From assembly GCA_005223185.1 (NCBI GenBank), contig NJBN01000008.1, forward strand, positions 1-64,000: 64,000 bases of DNA. The letters are read 5' to 3'. Positions 18,929-27,756 of the stretch are shown in pieces. The stretch is from a candidate division LCP-89 bacterium B3_LCP. Its GTDB lineage: Bacteria > Electryoneota > B3-LCP. The notes under the pieces are model-generated. The model had not been told where the DNA came from, did no database searches, and saw only the letters and a list, made by a program, of their open reading frames with translations. Within the stretch, counting starts at the first letter, position 1. Each line of letters begins with the position of its first letter. The position numbers were made by a program, and so were the translations under genes.

Positions 18929-19764
18929 AGGCTGTTGTTTCGGGATGGTTTATCGGTGTGAAGCATCAGATAGAGCTTAAGCAGCAAATTGCAGAATATC
19001 CCCTTATGTTTCTTGTAATACAGCCTCTGTGATTGCCTGTAATAAGAACCGATTTCTTTCGATAATCCCCGCCCCGATAACCCACGCAAGTGCATTATGC
19101 CGAATGAAGGGTCGAACAGTACCGAATAACCGGCATTGCTGACTCTTTTACAGAGGTCAATATCCTCATAATACAAGAAAAACTCTTCATCAAAACCGCC
19201 CATCTTTTGGAACAGTGACCGCTTGATAAAAAAACATCCTCCGGTCACCCAATCAACTTCTTTAGGCTGGTTGTGTCTGTTATTGATAAAATCTTCATTT
19301 AACCGACCCGAAGCCACATTTTGCTTCATAGACGTCATGCGGTATTCCGCTAATATTCCGGGGAACTCACCCCAGGAAAATTCCGGTTTCCCGTCACCAT
19401 CGACGATTCTGGGACCGACAATTCCCACCCCTTGGTGGTTCGTTATACGGTCGATGATCTTCGCTGGAGAACCGGCGGTGAATTCACAATCCGGATTGAT
19501 GAACAACAGTACTTCTCCATTGGAAACCGCCGCCCCTCTGTTGCATCCCGCCCCGAAGCCGATGTTGCTTTCACTCTCAATTACCTGCAAAGATACTCTA
19601 TTATTTACCGTTTCTGACAGAAACGAGAGGTCATCAGACGGGGAATTATTCACCACTATCCATTCGCAGGGGAGCAGGTCTTCTATTTCGAACATCGATG
19701 CCGCCAGACTCTGGCAACTTTCTGAAGAATTATAGTTGACGGTGATGATACTTACGGCTGTCAT
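18925..19764 (-). CDS. GT2-family glycosyltransferase
   Basis: 279 residues. GT-A fold, family 2: SIITVNYNSSESC at the N-terminus, the nucleotide-sugar segment VVNNSPSDD, NIGFGAGCNRG, the metal-binding FINPDCEF (variant DXD), VDWVTGGCFFIKRSLFQKM and the acceptor-region FFLYYEDIDLCKR. These features are typical of rhamnosyl- or related transferases of surface polysaccharide synthesis. It overlaps the upstream GT4 gene by 4 bases (ATGA), so it is the third gene of a flippase-GT4-GT2 operon on the minus strand. The sugar donor cannot be deduced. Confidence 0.88.
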   Translation of the reverse strand: MTAVSIITVNYNSSESCQSLAASMFEIEDLLPCEWIVVNNSPSDDLSFLSETVNNRVSLQVIESESNIGFGAGCNRGAAVSNGEVLLFINPDCEFTAGSPAKIIDRITNHQGVGIVGPRIVDGDGKPEFSWGEFPGILAEYRMTSMKQNVASGRLNEDFINNRHNQPKEVDWVTGGCFFIKRSLFQKMGGFDEEFFLYYEDIDLCKRVSNAGYSVLFDPSFGIMHLRGLSGRGLSKEIGSYYRQSQRLYYKKHKGIFCNLLLKLYLMLHTDKPSRNNSL

Positions 19765-20876
19765 GCTATCTCCCGGCAGAAATCAACGGCTGTTTGGGCG
19801 TGCCTGATCCAGTTGAATTCTTCTCTGGCTCTCTTCAGGCAATACTGCGATTTCGCCTGGTAATATGAATGATCCGCAACGAATCTGCATATCTTTTCCC
19901 TGAGTTCAGAAATATCACCCTCCTTGAAGATCAATTCTGGATCGCCAATCACCCAGGGTATGGAACCGGAATCAGAACCTATAACGGGGATGTCCATCGC
20001 CATAGCTTCCACCGCAGCCCTGCCGAACTGTTCAGCCCAGCGTCCCGTGGTTCGCGAAGGCAGGATGAAGAGATCGGTCCCTCTCAAAACATCAGGTAAC
20101 TTGGGCTGATCTACACTGCCCGTAAAAGTGCAATCCAAACGATTGTCGACTGCAAATCCTTCCAACTGTTTGCGGTAAGGTCCTTCACCGATGATGATCA
20201 CCCTGACGTCATGCAGATCCTTGACAGCTTTTAATATGTCCATTATTCCTTTGGCTCGGTCGAGTCGTCCCACATAGACAACGGTGAATTTCTCGGAAGA
20301 TTTCTCCTCCCGTTCTTGAAATAGATCCGTATCCACTGCCCAGGGTATGACTTTTACGGGAATATTTAGATTGCGGTTTGTCAGGATCTCCCGTGCCTCT
20401 GGATTTCTGGCGGCGATGCCATCAGCTATGGTTATCACTGTTTTTTCCAGAAAAGAATCCAAGACGTAGAGGAGAACGTTTGCTTGAGGGTGCGACTTCA
20501 TGGATTTCTGCTGATTTTCCCACGCCTGAACGATCAGTTTGCTTTTTGGTGTAATTATCCCTTTCGTAAGAGCGATCTGCAGGGTAAGTAGGTGGTCGGT
20601 GTCCGAATATGCCAGAATGACGTCAGGACGCTTTTGAAGGCATTTTACCAGTTCCGTCAGGAAAATGGTGCGGTTGGGAAATTTCCCCGTTACCCGTCCA
20701 ATATGTAAATTCACATCTTCGATATTCGACTGTTCAATACGCACTTCGCGCGTGCCGTCCCGCTGAACGTTCCCGGTCAGCACGGTCAGATCGATATCGC
20801 CTATCCCTGCGAACGCCCTTATTTTGGCAGCTTCACCCGGGTGGGGCAGGGTGGGGTCGATTAAGAGCAGTTTCAT
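19761..20876 (-). CDS. GT4-family glycosyltransferase
   Basis: 371 residues with a GT-B fold. N-terminal Rossmann half MKLLLIDPTLPHPGEAAKIRA; C-terminal half with VVYVGRLDRAKGIMDIL, VIIIGEGPYRKQLE, the FTGSVDQPKLPDVLRGTDLF segment and the nucleotide-binding EQFGRAAVEAMAMDIPVIGS (the E-x7-E motif). The family transfers sugars from nucleotide donors with retention. Four-base overlaps with both neighbours show translational coupling within the polysaccharide operon. Donor and acceptor unknown. Confidence 0.9.
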   Translation of the reverse strand: MKLLLIDPTLPHPGEAAKIRAFAGIGDIDLTVLTGNVQRDGTREVRIEQSNIEDVNLHIGRVTGKFPNRTIFLTELVKCLQKRPDVILAYSDTDHLLTLQIALTKGIITPKSKLIVQAWENQQKSMKSHPQANVLLYVLDSFLEKTVITIADGIAARNPEAREILTNRNLNIPVKVIPWAVDTDLFQEREEKSSEKFTVVYVGRLDRAKGIMDILKAVKDLHDVRVIIIGEGPYRKQLEGFAVDNRLDCTFTGSVDQPKLPDVLRGTDLFILPSRTTGRWAEQFGRAAVEAMAMDIPVIGSDSGSIPWVIGDPELIFKEGDISELREKICRFVADHSYYQAKSQYCLKRAREEFNWIRHAQTAVDFCREIA

Positions 20877-22345
20877 TCTTGGCGGTTTGTTATAATTTTA
20901 ACCATCTGCCGGACATGAGCGATTCTCAAGATTCCGGTGAAATGCAGGGCTGAATAAAATCCGCCTGCGGTGAGAAGACACGCAGCAGCGAGGGGGAAGT
21001 GAAGAGCTTTGGCAATCCCACCCAAACCGATTGCTATCGCCAGCGGTATGAAGAACTCCCTCCAGAATGACAGACTCTGTCCCCTTATCGTGGGAATGAA
21101 GACAGCTATCGTCAAACCTAACCCATAGGATACCACGGTCGCCCAGGCAGCGCCGGCAATACCGTACTGAGGAATGAATATCAGATTAAGGATAATATTG
21201 GAAAGAGCCATGAGTGCCGCTAACAGTCCGGTAAATCGCTGTTTGCCGCATGCGACTAAAGAATTATCGAATACCAAACCTCCATATACGAAGATTTCCG
21301 CGAATATCAATATCTGCAAGGCGGCAGCCGACGGCGCATAATCCTCACCGTACAGCAGTCTGATGACTTCGACTGAATAGAAAGCTATGACGCCTACGAT
21401 GGGAAGGATCACTGCCAGTAACAGACGAAAGCTAAGTCGCACTCTGCGGAAAAAAAGCCCCACATCCTCACGGAAGGATCTTGAAAACAGTGGCAATGCT
21501 GCAGTCATAAACACCGTAGGCACGATAGCCAGTGCGTCCACCAGACGCATGGATACGGCGTAGTATCCAACTTCAGTGCTGTTGCGCAGCCATTGTAAGA
21601 AGAGGATGTCTATCTTTGTGTAAACCATAATAAACGTACCCGCAATGGCCACCGGCCAGCTCTGTTTAATGATGTAAGTGAATTTCTCTCTATCCCAGCT
21701 CGGGCGTGGCAAGTAATCTCTTCGCCTGGCTAAAAAAATCAGCAATAATAATCCGGCGGTTTCTGACACCAATCCAGTAATTATAGCATATCCGATGGTA
21801 ACGCCCTGGTGTAGTCCAACAATAATAAAGATGAGGAACAGAGTGCGGACAACCAGGAAGATCGCCGAAGGCAGCTCCATGCGATAATCAATCTGAAAGG
21901 GTATCTCGAGATAAGTGCGGAAGGAATGAAAGGAATAGGAGGTAATCAACATCAGGCATGAAAGCAGAGCATAACCGCGCAGCTCTAAGGGTAGATCAAT
22001 AATGAAGAAACCTGCTCCAGCCATTATTGTAGCCAGGGAGGTAAAAACAACCTTTAGAAATAAGCCGCTGCTTAAGAAACCTAAGCGTTCAGCAGGACTG
22101 GCAGAAGCGTCTCTTATCACTATTTCATTGATTCCGAAGCTCACTACCAGAGTGAAAAAGACCAAGAACCCCAGGATGTATGAATACTGCCCGTAATCAT
22201 GCGGTCCCAGCGCCTGAGCCAGAACTACCAGAGTGATGAAGGTAACGCCCTGACTCAAGAGGCGAAAGGTAAACATTGTGCTGGTGCTTCTACCGATCCG
22301 CCCTAAATCGGATTTTTCAGACGTCGTGTGGGGTGAATTCATCAT
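20873..22345 (-). CDS. Polysaccharide/lipid-linked oligosaccharide flippase (Wzx/MVF-like)
   Basis: 490 residues with about 12-14 hydrophobic helices across the length, beginning after RSTSTMFTFRLLSQGVTFITLVVLAQALGP, with the conserved FGINEIVIRDAS and GHDYGQYSYI-like GPHDYGQYSYILGF of the RfbX/Wzx (MATE/MOP) superfamily. It would move lipid-linked glycans across the inner membrane. It is the first gene of the minus-strand operon with the GT4 and GT2 genes (4-base overlap). Start is either of two adjacent ATGs (22345 or 22342), with no strong RBS visible. Upstream is an 840-base regulatory interval shared with the wecG-type gene. Confidence 0.88.
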   Translation of the reverse strand: MMNSPHTTSEKSDLGRIGRSTSTMFTFRLLSQGVTFITLVVLAQALGPHDYGQYSYILGFLVFFTLVVSFGINEIVIRDASASPAERLGFLSSGLFLKVVFTSLATIMAGAGFFIIDLPLELRGYALLSCLMLITSYSFHSFRTYLEIPFQIDYRMELPSAIFLVVRTLFLIFIIVGLHQGVTIGYAIITGLVSETAGLLLLIFLARRRDYLPRPSWDREKFTYIIKQSWPVAIAGTFIMVYTKIDILFLQWLRNSTEVGYYAVSMRLVDALAIVPTVFMTAALPLFSRSFREDVGLFFRRVRLSFRLLLAVILPIVGVIAFYSVEVIRLLYGEDYAPSAAALQILIFAEIFVYGGLVFDNSLVACGKQRFTGLLAALMALSNIILNLIFIPQYGIAGAAWATVVSYGLGLTIAVFIPTIRGQSLSFWREFFIPLAIAIGLGGIAKALHFPLAAACLLTAGGFYSALHFTGILRIAHVRQMVKIITNRQE

Positions 22346-22631
22346 TTGGAGTTACGCGTGCATTTATCCGCTTTTTTGTGAACGCCATAAAGATAGGTCT
22401 TTTTAAGCAAAAGCTCAAGCGAAAACGAGACTGGATGTCTTTCACAAATTGCCTTCTATATGCAGGAATACTAAAATAATGTCTCTCAGTTTAGTTCACA
22501 GCAAATTTCAGTGTTTTTCAGAATCATGGTTGAAAAAAAGTTGAATTAAGGCTTGAATTGTGATTCAAATCACATATATTATAGACTACAGGGAGTTTTA
22601 AATCACAATTGATCAGAAAAAATAATTATGC

Positions 22632-22660
22632 TTGACTTTTAGGATTTTTATCCTTATTAT
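22632..22660 (+). promoter_or_regulatory. Near-consensus sigma-70 promoter
   Basis: TTGACT (22632-22637), exactly 17 bases, TATTAT (22655-22660), with predicted transcription start near 22667. It is followed at once by the structured unit described next. Confidence 0.65.
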
Positions 22661-22666
22661 ATAAGA

Positions 22667-22763
22667 AAAACAGGATTACATCATCATGAAAACCATCGGA
22701 ACTTGGCTGGAGAAATGGTGTCCCCTCCCAACATTTCGCCTTTAAGTCTCCGGTGGTTTTTAT
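22667..22763 (+). ncRNA. Putative small structured transcript or attenuator leader
   Basis: About 95 bases between a consensus-like promoter and a terminator-like hairpin. The outer stem AACCATCGGA (22691-22700) pairs with TCCGGTGGTT (22749-22758), ten pairs with one G-U. The inner stem GAAATG (22712-22717) pairs with CATTTC (22732-22737), and TTTTT follows (22757-22761). The whole hairpin can also be drawn on the minus strand, but the promoter favours plus. It contains a 19-codon ORF. It could be a free sRNA or a leader that gates read-through towards the wecG-type gene 425 bases downstream. I recognise no known riboswitch class. Confidence 0.5.
22686..22745 (+). CDS. Possible 19-residue leader peptide
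   Basis: ATG at 22686 is preceded by AGGA (22672-22675) at 10 bases and encodes MKTIGTWLEKWCPLPTFRL, with two Trp codons and a Cys. A ribosome translating it would open the hairpin in which it is embedded, as in translation-controlled attenuators. Too short to judge coding potential, so its reality is uncertain. Confidence 0.3.
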   Translation: MKTIGTWLEKWCPLPTFRL

Positions 22764-23187
22764 AAATATTTTCCTCTGTAGTTACTATTTGCTGTAATTT
22801 GTTATATTACAATGTGATAAGAGCGAACTTTACAGCGTAATACCTTTAATCAGAGTGCACTCCACTTGACTTGATGTACACGGTCTTATAAAGTTGACTC
22901 TTTAAAGAAAAGTAAATATTTTAATAAAAATCACGTATTGTGTCTTACATCACTGATTCAGCCCCTCAGTTTTGTGTATAATAGGCGAGTCACCAACAAG
23001 TAACTAATAGGAGAATACGCGGATAACCATTGTGATAGCTTCAGTTTTTTACCCAACAAATCTTTCCGAACTACCACACTACGGATACCCGCGTTAAAAC
23101 TTCTAATTTCCACACGAAATATTTTCACCATGGAAGTTGCTTATCAAAGGAACATGAACTGGATACATCCTAATAATGGGGGGATAG
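22764..23187. other. Gene-free leader region of the wecG-type gene
   Basis: No ORF. A perfect TATAAT occurs at 22977-22982 without a good -35 box. Further on, ACGCGG (23017-23022) can pair with CCGCGT (23089-23094) across a long loop. The last bases before the gene carry the ribosome-binding site GGGGGGAT. If the TATAAT box is used, the mRNA leader is about 200 bases. Confidence 0.35.
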
Positions 23188-23949
23188 ATGGATATTGCTA
23201 AAGCTTCTTATTTAAAAGTACGTGTTGACAAAGTTTCTCTGGATGATACTCTGGATCACTGTGAAGAGTTCATTCATACGCGCGTACCGCACCAAATCGT
23301 GGTGGTCAACGTCGCCAAATTGGTCAAAGCCCGGCGAGATCCTTTCTTAAAACAAATCATCAATGAATCTGACTTGGTTGGAGCTGACGGTGTTCCTTTA
23401 GTGTGGATTTCAAAGCTCCTTGGAAATCCCATTCCCGGCCGAGTCAACGGCACCGACTTGATGGAACAATTAGTTAAACGAGCCGCAGAAAAAGGTCATT
23501 CGATCTTTTTCTTAGGCGCCAAGGCTGAAGTTGTCCAGAAAGTGGTGAAGATTTTCACTGAAAAATATCCCGACCTCAAGGTAGCTGGATACCGTGACGG
23601 GTATTTCCGGCATGAAGAAGAGGACCAGGTTGTCGATGAGATTCGCTCCAGTAATGCTGACATCATCTTCTTGGCTTTCGGATCTCCGAAAAAAGAGATC
23701 TTCGTGAAGAAGTACCTCTACCGGATGAACGTTCCTGTCGTCCATGGAGTAGGTGGAAGTTTTGACGTTGTAGCTGGTGTAACCAAGCGAGCGCCTGCCT
23801 GGATGCAGAACTGCGGGATGGAATGGTTCTACCGCTTCCTGCAGGAACCACGCCGTATGTGGAAGCGTTACCTGGTCACCAATGTGAGATTTGTAGGAAT
23901 GCTGACTGTGGAACTCTTCCGAAGAACCTTAAATCCACAGAAAGCTTAA
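23188..23949 (+). CDS. wecG: WecG/TagA/CpsF-family glycosyltransferase
   Basis: 253 residues, the usual length for GT26. Diagnostic segments: VVVNVAKLVKARRDP, ESDLVGADGVPLVWISKLLG, RVNGTDLMEQL, SIFFLGAKAEVVQKV, IIFLAFGSPKKEIFVKKY and the C-terminal GGSFDVVAGVTKRAPAWMQ. Members transfer ManNAc(A)-type sugars to an undecaprenyl-linked acceptor during surface polysaccharide synthesis, acting at the inner face of the membrane. It is preceded by GGGGGGAT as ribosome-binding site and followed by a strong terminator, so it is monocistronic. The flippase and GT genes diverge upstream. Confidence 0.9.
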   Translation: MDIAKASYLKVRVDKVSLDDTLDHCEEFIHTRVPHQIVVVNVAKLVKARRDPFLKQIINESDLVGADGVPLVWISKLLGNPIPGRVNGTDLMEQLVKRAAEKGHSIFFLGAKAEVVQKVVKIFTEKYPDLKVAGYRDGYFRHEEEDQVVDEIRSSNADIIFLAFGSPKKEIFVKKYLYRMNVPVVHGVGGSFDVVAGVTKRAPAWMQNCGMEWFYRFLQEPRRMWKRYLVTNVRFVGMLTVELFRRTLNPQKA

Positions 23950-23974
23950 ATATAGGAATTAGATGATAGAACGG

Positions 23975-24006
23975 CCGGATCGATTTGATCGATCCGGTTT
24001 TTTTTT
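23975..24006 (+). terminator. Rho-independent terminator of the wecG-type gene
   Basis: Perfect 9-bp stem CCGGATCGA / TCGATCCGG with a TTTGA loop and nine following T. Confidence 0.92.
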
Positions 24007-24131
24007 ATTTGTTCAAGGATGCTTCTACCTTCTGGAAAAACGGAAAAATAGCTTGAAACATGTAATGAAATTTTCTATATTTATAGCTTAAATAGAAATT
24101 TAGTTAATTTGTCAATATAAGGGAGGTCCAA

Positions 24132-24878
24132 GTGAATATACTGGTCTGCGTCAAGCACGTTCCTGATACGGAGACGGCTGTGAAAATTGGTGCAGATGGA
24201 AAATCAATCCAGACGCAGGACGTCAATTTCATTCTCAATCCATACGATGAGTTCGCCCTTGAAGAAGCGCTTAAGATTAAGGAAGCTAAAGGAGGCGAAG
24301 TTACTCTAATAACTGCCGGCCCGGAAGAAGCCAAGAAGAGTTTGCGCACCGGATTGGCGATGGGCGCTGATAAGGCAATGCACATTCTCTGCGATGAGTC
24401 ACATGATAGCTTAGCCCTTGCTTTCTGTCTGGCGGAAGGGATCAAAGACGAATCTTTTGACCTGATACTTTGCGGGAAACAGGCAATGGATGAAGATAAT
24501 GCTCAGGTTCCCATCATGCTGGCTGACAAGTTGGGACTACCCAATATTTCTGCTGTTATCAAGCTGGAAATAGGGGATGGCACGGCTACCGCTCACCGCG
24601 AATTTGAGGGTGGCACTGAAGTTGTTGAAACCAGTCTGCCTGCTGTGATTTCTGCACATAAGGGTTTAAACGAACCCCGCTATGCTTCTTTAAAAGGAAT
24701 CATGATGGCTAAGAAGAAAGAGATAAAAGACGTCTCTTGTACATGTGCAGAATCAGGCCTGGAAATCTTGGACATGGCCTATCCACCTTCGCGCGCTGGC
24801 GGTAGAATTGTCGGTGAAGGAACCGATGCTGTTCCTGAACTTGTCAAACTGCTGCGCGAAGAAGCCAAGGTAATCTAA
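24132..24878 (+). CDS. fixA: Electron transfer flavoprotein beta subunit (FixA/EtfB)
   Basis: 248 residues from a GTG start with GGGAGG five bases upstream. MNILVCVKHVPDTETAVKI, FILNPYDEFALEEALKIKE, the DLILCGKQAMDEDNAQVP segment and YASLKGIMMAKKKEI are classical EtfB signatures. With FixB it forms the FAD-binding electron-transfer heterodimer in the cytoplasm. The presence of fixB, fixC and fixX immediately downstream marks this as the EtfABCX/Fix type, which bifurcates electrons from NADH to quinone and to a low-potential acceptor (ferredoxin or flavodoxin). First gene of the operon; a GC-rich hairpin (24940-24955) lies between it and fixB. Confidence 0.93.
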   Translation: MNILVCVKHVPDTETAVKIGADGKSIQTQDVNFILNPYDEFALEEALKIKEAKGGEVTLITAGPEEAKKSLRTGLAMGADKAMHILCDESHDSLALAFCLAEGIKDESFDLILCGKQAMDEDNAQVPIMLADKLGLPNISAVIKLEIGDGTATAHREFEGGTEVVETSLPAVISAHKGLNEPRYASLKGIMMAKKKEIKDVSCTCAESGLEILDMAYPPSRAGGRIVGEGTDAVPELVKLLREEAKVI

Positions 24879-25036
24879 CTTACAAAAAAAATGAATCATT
24901 CTTCCGGTAAGTGAACAATGATAATCTTAGTAGGTAGCGCGGGGGCTTGCCCCCGTTGGCGGTAACCAGATACTATACTACCAGTTAAGATATTAAGGTC
25001 AGATTTGTTTACCGGAGGCAGAATACAGGAGGAAAA

Positions 25037-26005
25037 ATGAAGGTTTTGGTTTTTGCGGAACAACGTGCTGGGGAATTTCGTAAAGCTGCCATAGAGGCAA
25101 TCTGCGCGGCTCGCCGGTTGGATGGTGATGGCGAAGTTGTGGCAGTAGTCATCGGCAAGGGTATCGCTGACAAAGCAGGTCAATTGGCAGCCTATGGAGC
25201 TGACAAAATCCTTTCAATCGAACATGATCTTTTAGATCTATATTCGACTGACGGCTATACTACGTCACTGCAGAAAGCTGTCGAGAGCGAAAATCCTGAT
25301 GCTGTGCTTTTGGCTGCCACTGCTATGGGGAGAGATCTGGCGCCGCGGCTGGGCGCCCGTCTTGATGTGCCTGTTTTAGCCGACGTTACGGAGTTATCCT
25401 GGGTTGACGGAAATCTACAAGCCGTGCGTCCGGTGTATGCCGGTAAGTTGATGATGACCGTTAAGAGTAATAAAACTCCAGGAATTGCAACTACCCGCCC
25501 TAAAGCTTTTTTAGCCAGTGAACCCGACCAGGGGAAGACAGCTTCGGTCACCTCATTTGATGTAAGCCTATCGGAAGATGATCTGAAAGCCAAAGTCAAG
25601 CAGATTCAGTCTGAAGCTGAAGGGATGATTGAACTAACTGAAGCCGATTTCATCGTTTCCGGTGGTAGAGGCATGAAAGCTGCTGAAAACTTCACAGTTT
25701 TGGAAGACCTGGCAAAAGTCCTAAATGCTGCTATCGGCGCTTCTCGAGCGGCGGTTGATTCTGGCTGGCGAACCCACAGCGAACAGGTAGGACAGACCGG
25801 CAAAGTGGTAGCGCCGACACTCTACATCGCCTGTGGTATATCCGGAGCTATCCAACACCTGGCGGGTATGACTTCATCAAAAGTGATCATTGCGATTAAT
25901 AAAGACCCAGACGCACCCATCTTCAAAATTGCAGATTACGGTATCGTGGGTGACGCCATGGAAGTCGTCCCCGCGTTGACAGAAGCGATAAAAGCTGCAA
26001 AATAG
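25037..26005 (+). CDS. fixB: Electron transfer flavoprotein alpha subunit (FixB/EtfA)
   Basis: 322 residues with an AGGAGG ribosome-binding site. The C-terminal FAD-binding region is well preserved: SGGRGMKAAENF, GASRAAVDSGWRTHSEQVGQTGK, ACGISGAIQHLAGM, and the end INKDPDAPIFKIADYGIVGD. It forms the heterodimer with FixA and carries the FAD that passes electrons to FixC/FixX. Eight bases separate it from fixC. Confidence 0.95.
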   Translation: MKVLVFAEQRAGEFRKAAIEAICAARRLDGDGEVVAVVIGKGIADKAGQLAAYGADKILSIEHDLLDLYSTDGYTTSLQKAVESENPDAVLLAATAMGRDLAPRLGARLDVPVLADVTELSWVDGNLQAVRPVYAGKLMMTVKSNKTPGIATTRPKAFLASEPDQGKTASVTSFDVSLSEDDLKAKVKQIQSEAEGMIELTEADFIVSGGRGMKAAENFTVLEDLAKVLNAAIGASRAAVDSGWRTHSEQVGQTGKVVAPTLYIACGISGAIQHLAGMTSSKVIIAINKDPDAPIFKIADYGIVGDAMEVVPALTEAIKAAK

Positions 26006-26012
26006 GTTTATT

Positions 26013-27320
26013 ATGTCCGAAGAAGAAAAATTTGATTGCATAATTGTCGGTGCGGGACCGGCAGGTCTCTCAGCCGCCATAACGCTGGCAAAAGCAGGCG
26101 TTGAAGTGGCAGTATTAGAGAGAGGTGAATATCCCGGTGCCAAGAACGTCATGGGCGGGATACTGTTCACCACCATCTTAGATAAACTGCTGCCTGACTT
26201 CTGGGAGAAAGCTCCGGTTGAACGCCATATCACCCACAGGCGTTTTTCCCTGCTGTCCAAGGATAGTGAAATCGCTCTGGACTTTAAAACCGCGGGGTAC
26301 AATGAACCACCCTACAATCATACCTGGTCAGTGCTGCGTGCCAAGTTTGACCGCTGGTTCGCTGAACAGGTAGAAGAAGCCGGAGCTATGATCATCCCTG
26401 GAATGATGGTTTCTGAATTGCTGATGGATGGTGACAGGGTCGTAGGTGTCAAAACCGAACCCGGCGGTGATGAACTGAACTGCGATGTGGTGATATCCGC
26501 TGAGGGCGTCAACTCCTTTTTAGCTGAACAAGCGGGTCTGCGCAAGCAGCACGATCCCGCTCACATGGCGGTGGCTGTAAAGGAGGTTATCAGTCTTCCG
26601 CAGGAGACTATCGAAGATCGCTTCCATCTGAACGATTCCGAAGGCTGTGCTTATGAGATATTCGGTCAGGCTGTGCAGGGAACTTTTGGATCGGGATTTG
26701 TATATACCAACAAGGATAGCCTTTCCATCGGTGTCGGTTCCACCATCCACGACATGAAACGGCATAAGCTCAATCCCAATGACGTATTGGAAGGGTTCAA
26801 GAAGCATCCAGCTATTGCGCCTTTGGTTCGTGGTGCTGAAAGCCAGGAATATGCTGCTCACATGATACCTGAAGGCGGTTTCCATCATCTGCCCAAACTC
26901 ACCACCAACGGCCTAATTCTCACAGGTGACGCGGCAGGATTAATTAACGCCAGTCATTATCATGAAGGGTCTAACCTGGCTATGGCGTCCGGTGTGATGG
27001 CGGCAGAAACGGTTATCGCAGCGAAAGAGAAAGGCGATTTTAGCGATGCGTCACTGTCAACGTACAGACAGAAGCTTGATGACAGCTTCGTTCTGAAGGA
27101 TTTGAAGAAATTTCAGAACCTGTCCAAGTTCCTAAACGAAAATCCGCACCTGCTGCGTGATTATCCTGATATTATTTCAGGTATGCTGAAAGACTACTTC
27201 ACCATAAGTGAGAAGCCGAAAGCCGTAATCGAAAAAGAGGTAATGGCTAAGTTCAAAAAAGAGATCGGAATCTGGAATATCGGTAAGGATCTCTACAAGA
27301 TATGGAGAGCGATGCGATGA
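26013..27320 (+). CDS. fixC: FixC, electron transfer flavoprotein-quinone oxidoreductase
   Basis: 435 residues. The N-terminal dinucleotide-binding motif IIVGAGPAGLSAAITLAKAG is followed by LERGEYPGAKNVMGGILF and, near residue 300, GLILTGDAAGLINASHYHEGSN, all typical of FixC flavoproteins (related to geranylgeranyl reductase and ETF-QO). It should carry electrons from the flavoprotein dimer to menaquinone at the inner membrane, in line with the MenA gene at 56.4-57.4 kb. The stop overlaps the fixX start as ATGA. Confidence 0.93.
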   Translation: MSEEEKFDCIIVGAGPAGLSAAITLAKAGVEVAVLERGEYPGAKNVMGGILFTTILDKLLPDFWEKAPVERHITHRRFSLLSKDSEIALDFKTAGYNEPPYNHTWSVLRAKFDRWFAEQVEEAGAMIIPGMMVSELLMDGDRVVGVKTEPGGDELNCDVVISAEGVNSFLAEQAGLRKQHDPAHMAVAVKEVISLPQETIEDRFHLNDSEGCAYEIFGQAVQGTFGSGFVYTNKDSLSIGVGSTIHDMKRHKLNPNDVLEGFKKHPAIAPLVRGAESQEYAAHMIPEGGFHHLPKLTTNGLILTGDAAGLINASHYHEGSNLAMASGVMAAETVIAAKEKGDFSDASLSTYRQKLDDSFVLKDLKKFQNLSKFLNENPHLLRDYPDIISGMLKDYFTISEKPKAVIEKEVMAKFKKEIGIWNIGKDLYKIWRAMR

Positions 27321-27634
27321 GTGATGATCAGGTTGTACCAACGGAAAACTCCCCGCTGAAAGAAACCATCGAAGATAAACTATTCCTGGTGAAGTACAAA
27401 CCCGATAAGGATTCTCATATCGAGGTCGATCAGGAGAAGTTTAAAGCCGATACGTTGAAGGCAGTACTCTTCATATGTCCTGCCAAAGTATATGAACTGA
27501 ACGAAGAGACAGGTGAATGCATGGTTGCGTTTGAAAACTGCCTTGAGTGCGGAACCTGTTATGTATCCTGTCCTGAATACGTCGTGTGGAAATATCCGCG
27601 AGGTGGATTCGGAGTGCAGTATCGTTTCGGTTAA
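27317..27634 (+). CDS. fixX: FixX, ferredoxin-like protein
   Basis: 105 residues from ATG 27317, chosen over 27302 because it makes a 4-base ATGA overlap with fixC. Cysteines fit a single cluster-binding set: FICPAKVYEL plus CLECGTCYVSCPEYVVW, then the family end YPRGGFGVQYRFG. It is the iron-sulfur partner of FixC. It completes a fixABCX operon without any nif structural gene in the window. Confidence 0.92.
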   Translation: MSDDQVVPTENSPLKETIEDKLFLVKYKPDKDSHIEVDQEKFKADTLKAVLFICPAKVYELNEETGECMVAFENCLECGTCYVSCPEYVVWKYPRGGFGVQYRFG

Positions 27635-27695
27635 TATCTGTCTTGTAGAGTTGCAATAGCATACTCTTTAAGAGTAAATACGTTTTTGGGAGTGT

Positions 27696-27717
27696 TTCGG
27701 GGTCGAAAGACCCCGAA
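27696..27717. repeat. Perfect hairpin in the fixX-GT39 gap
   Basis: TTCGGGGTC, loop GAAA, GACCCCGAA, a perfect 9-bp stem. The GGGGTC...GACCCC ends resemble the dispersed palindromic repeats near 43.2, 47.4, 52.7 and 54.4 kb. No T-run follows, so it is not an intrinsic terminator on plus. Confidence 0.5.
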
Positions 27718-27756
27718 GCTACGAGTTTAATGAATATTCTGACGAGGTAAATAAGG

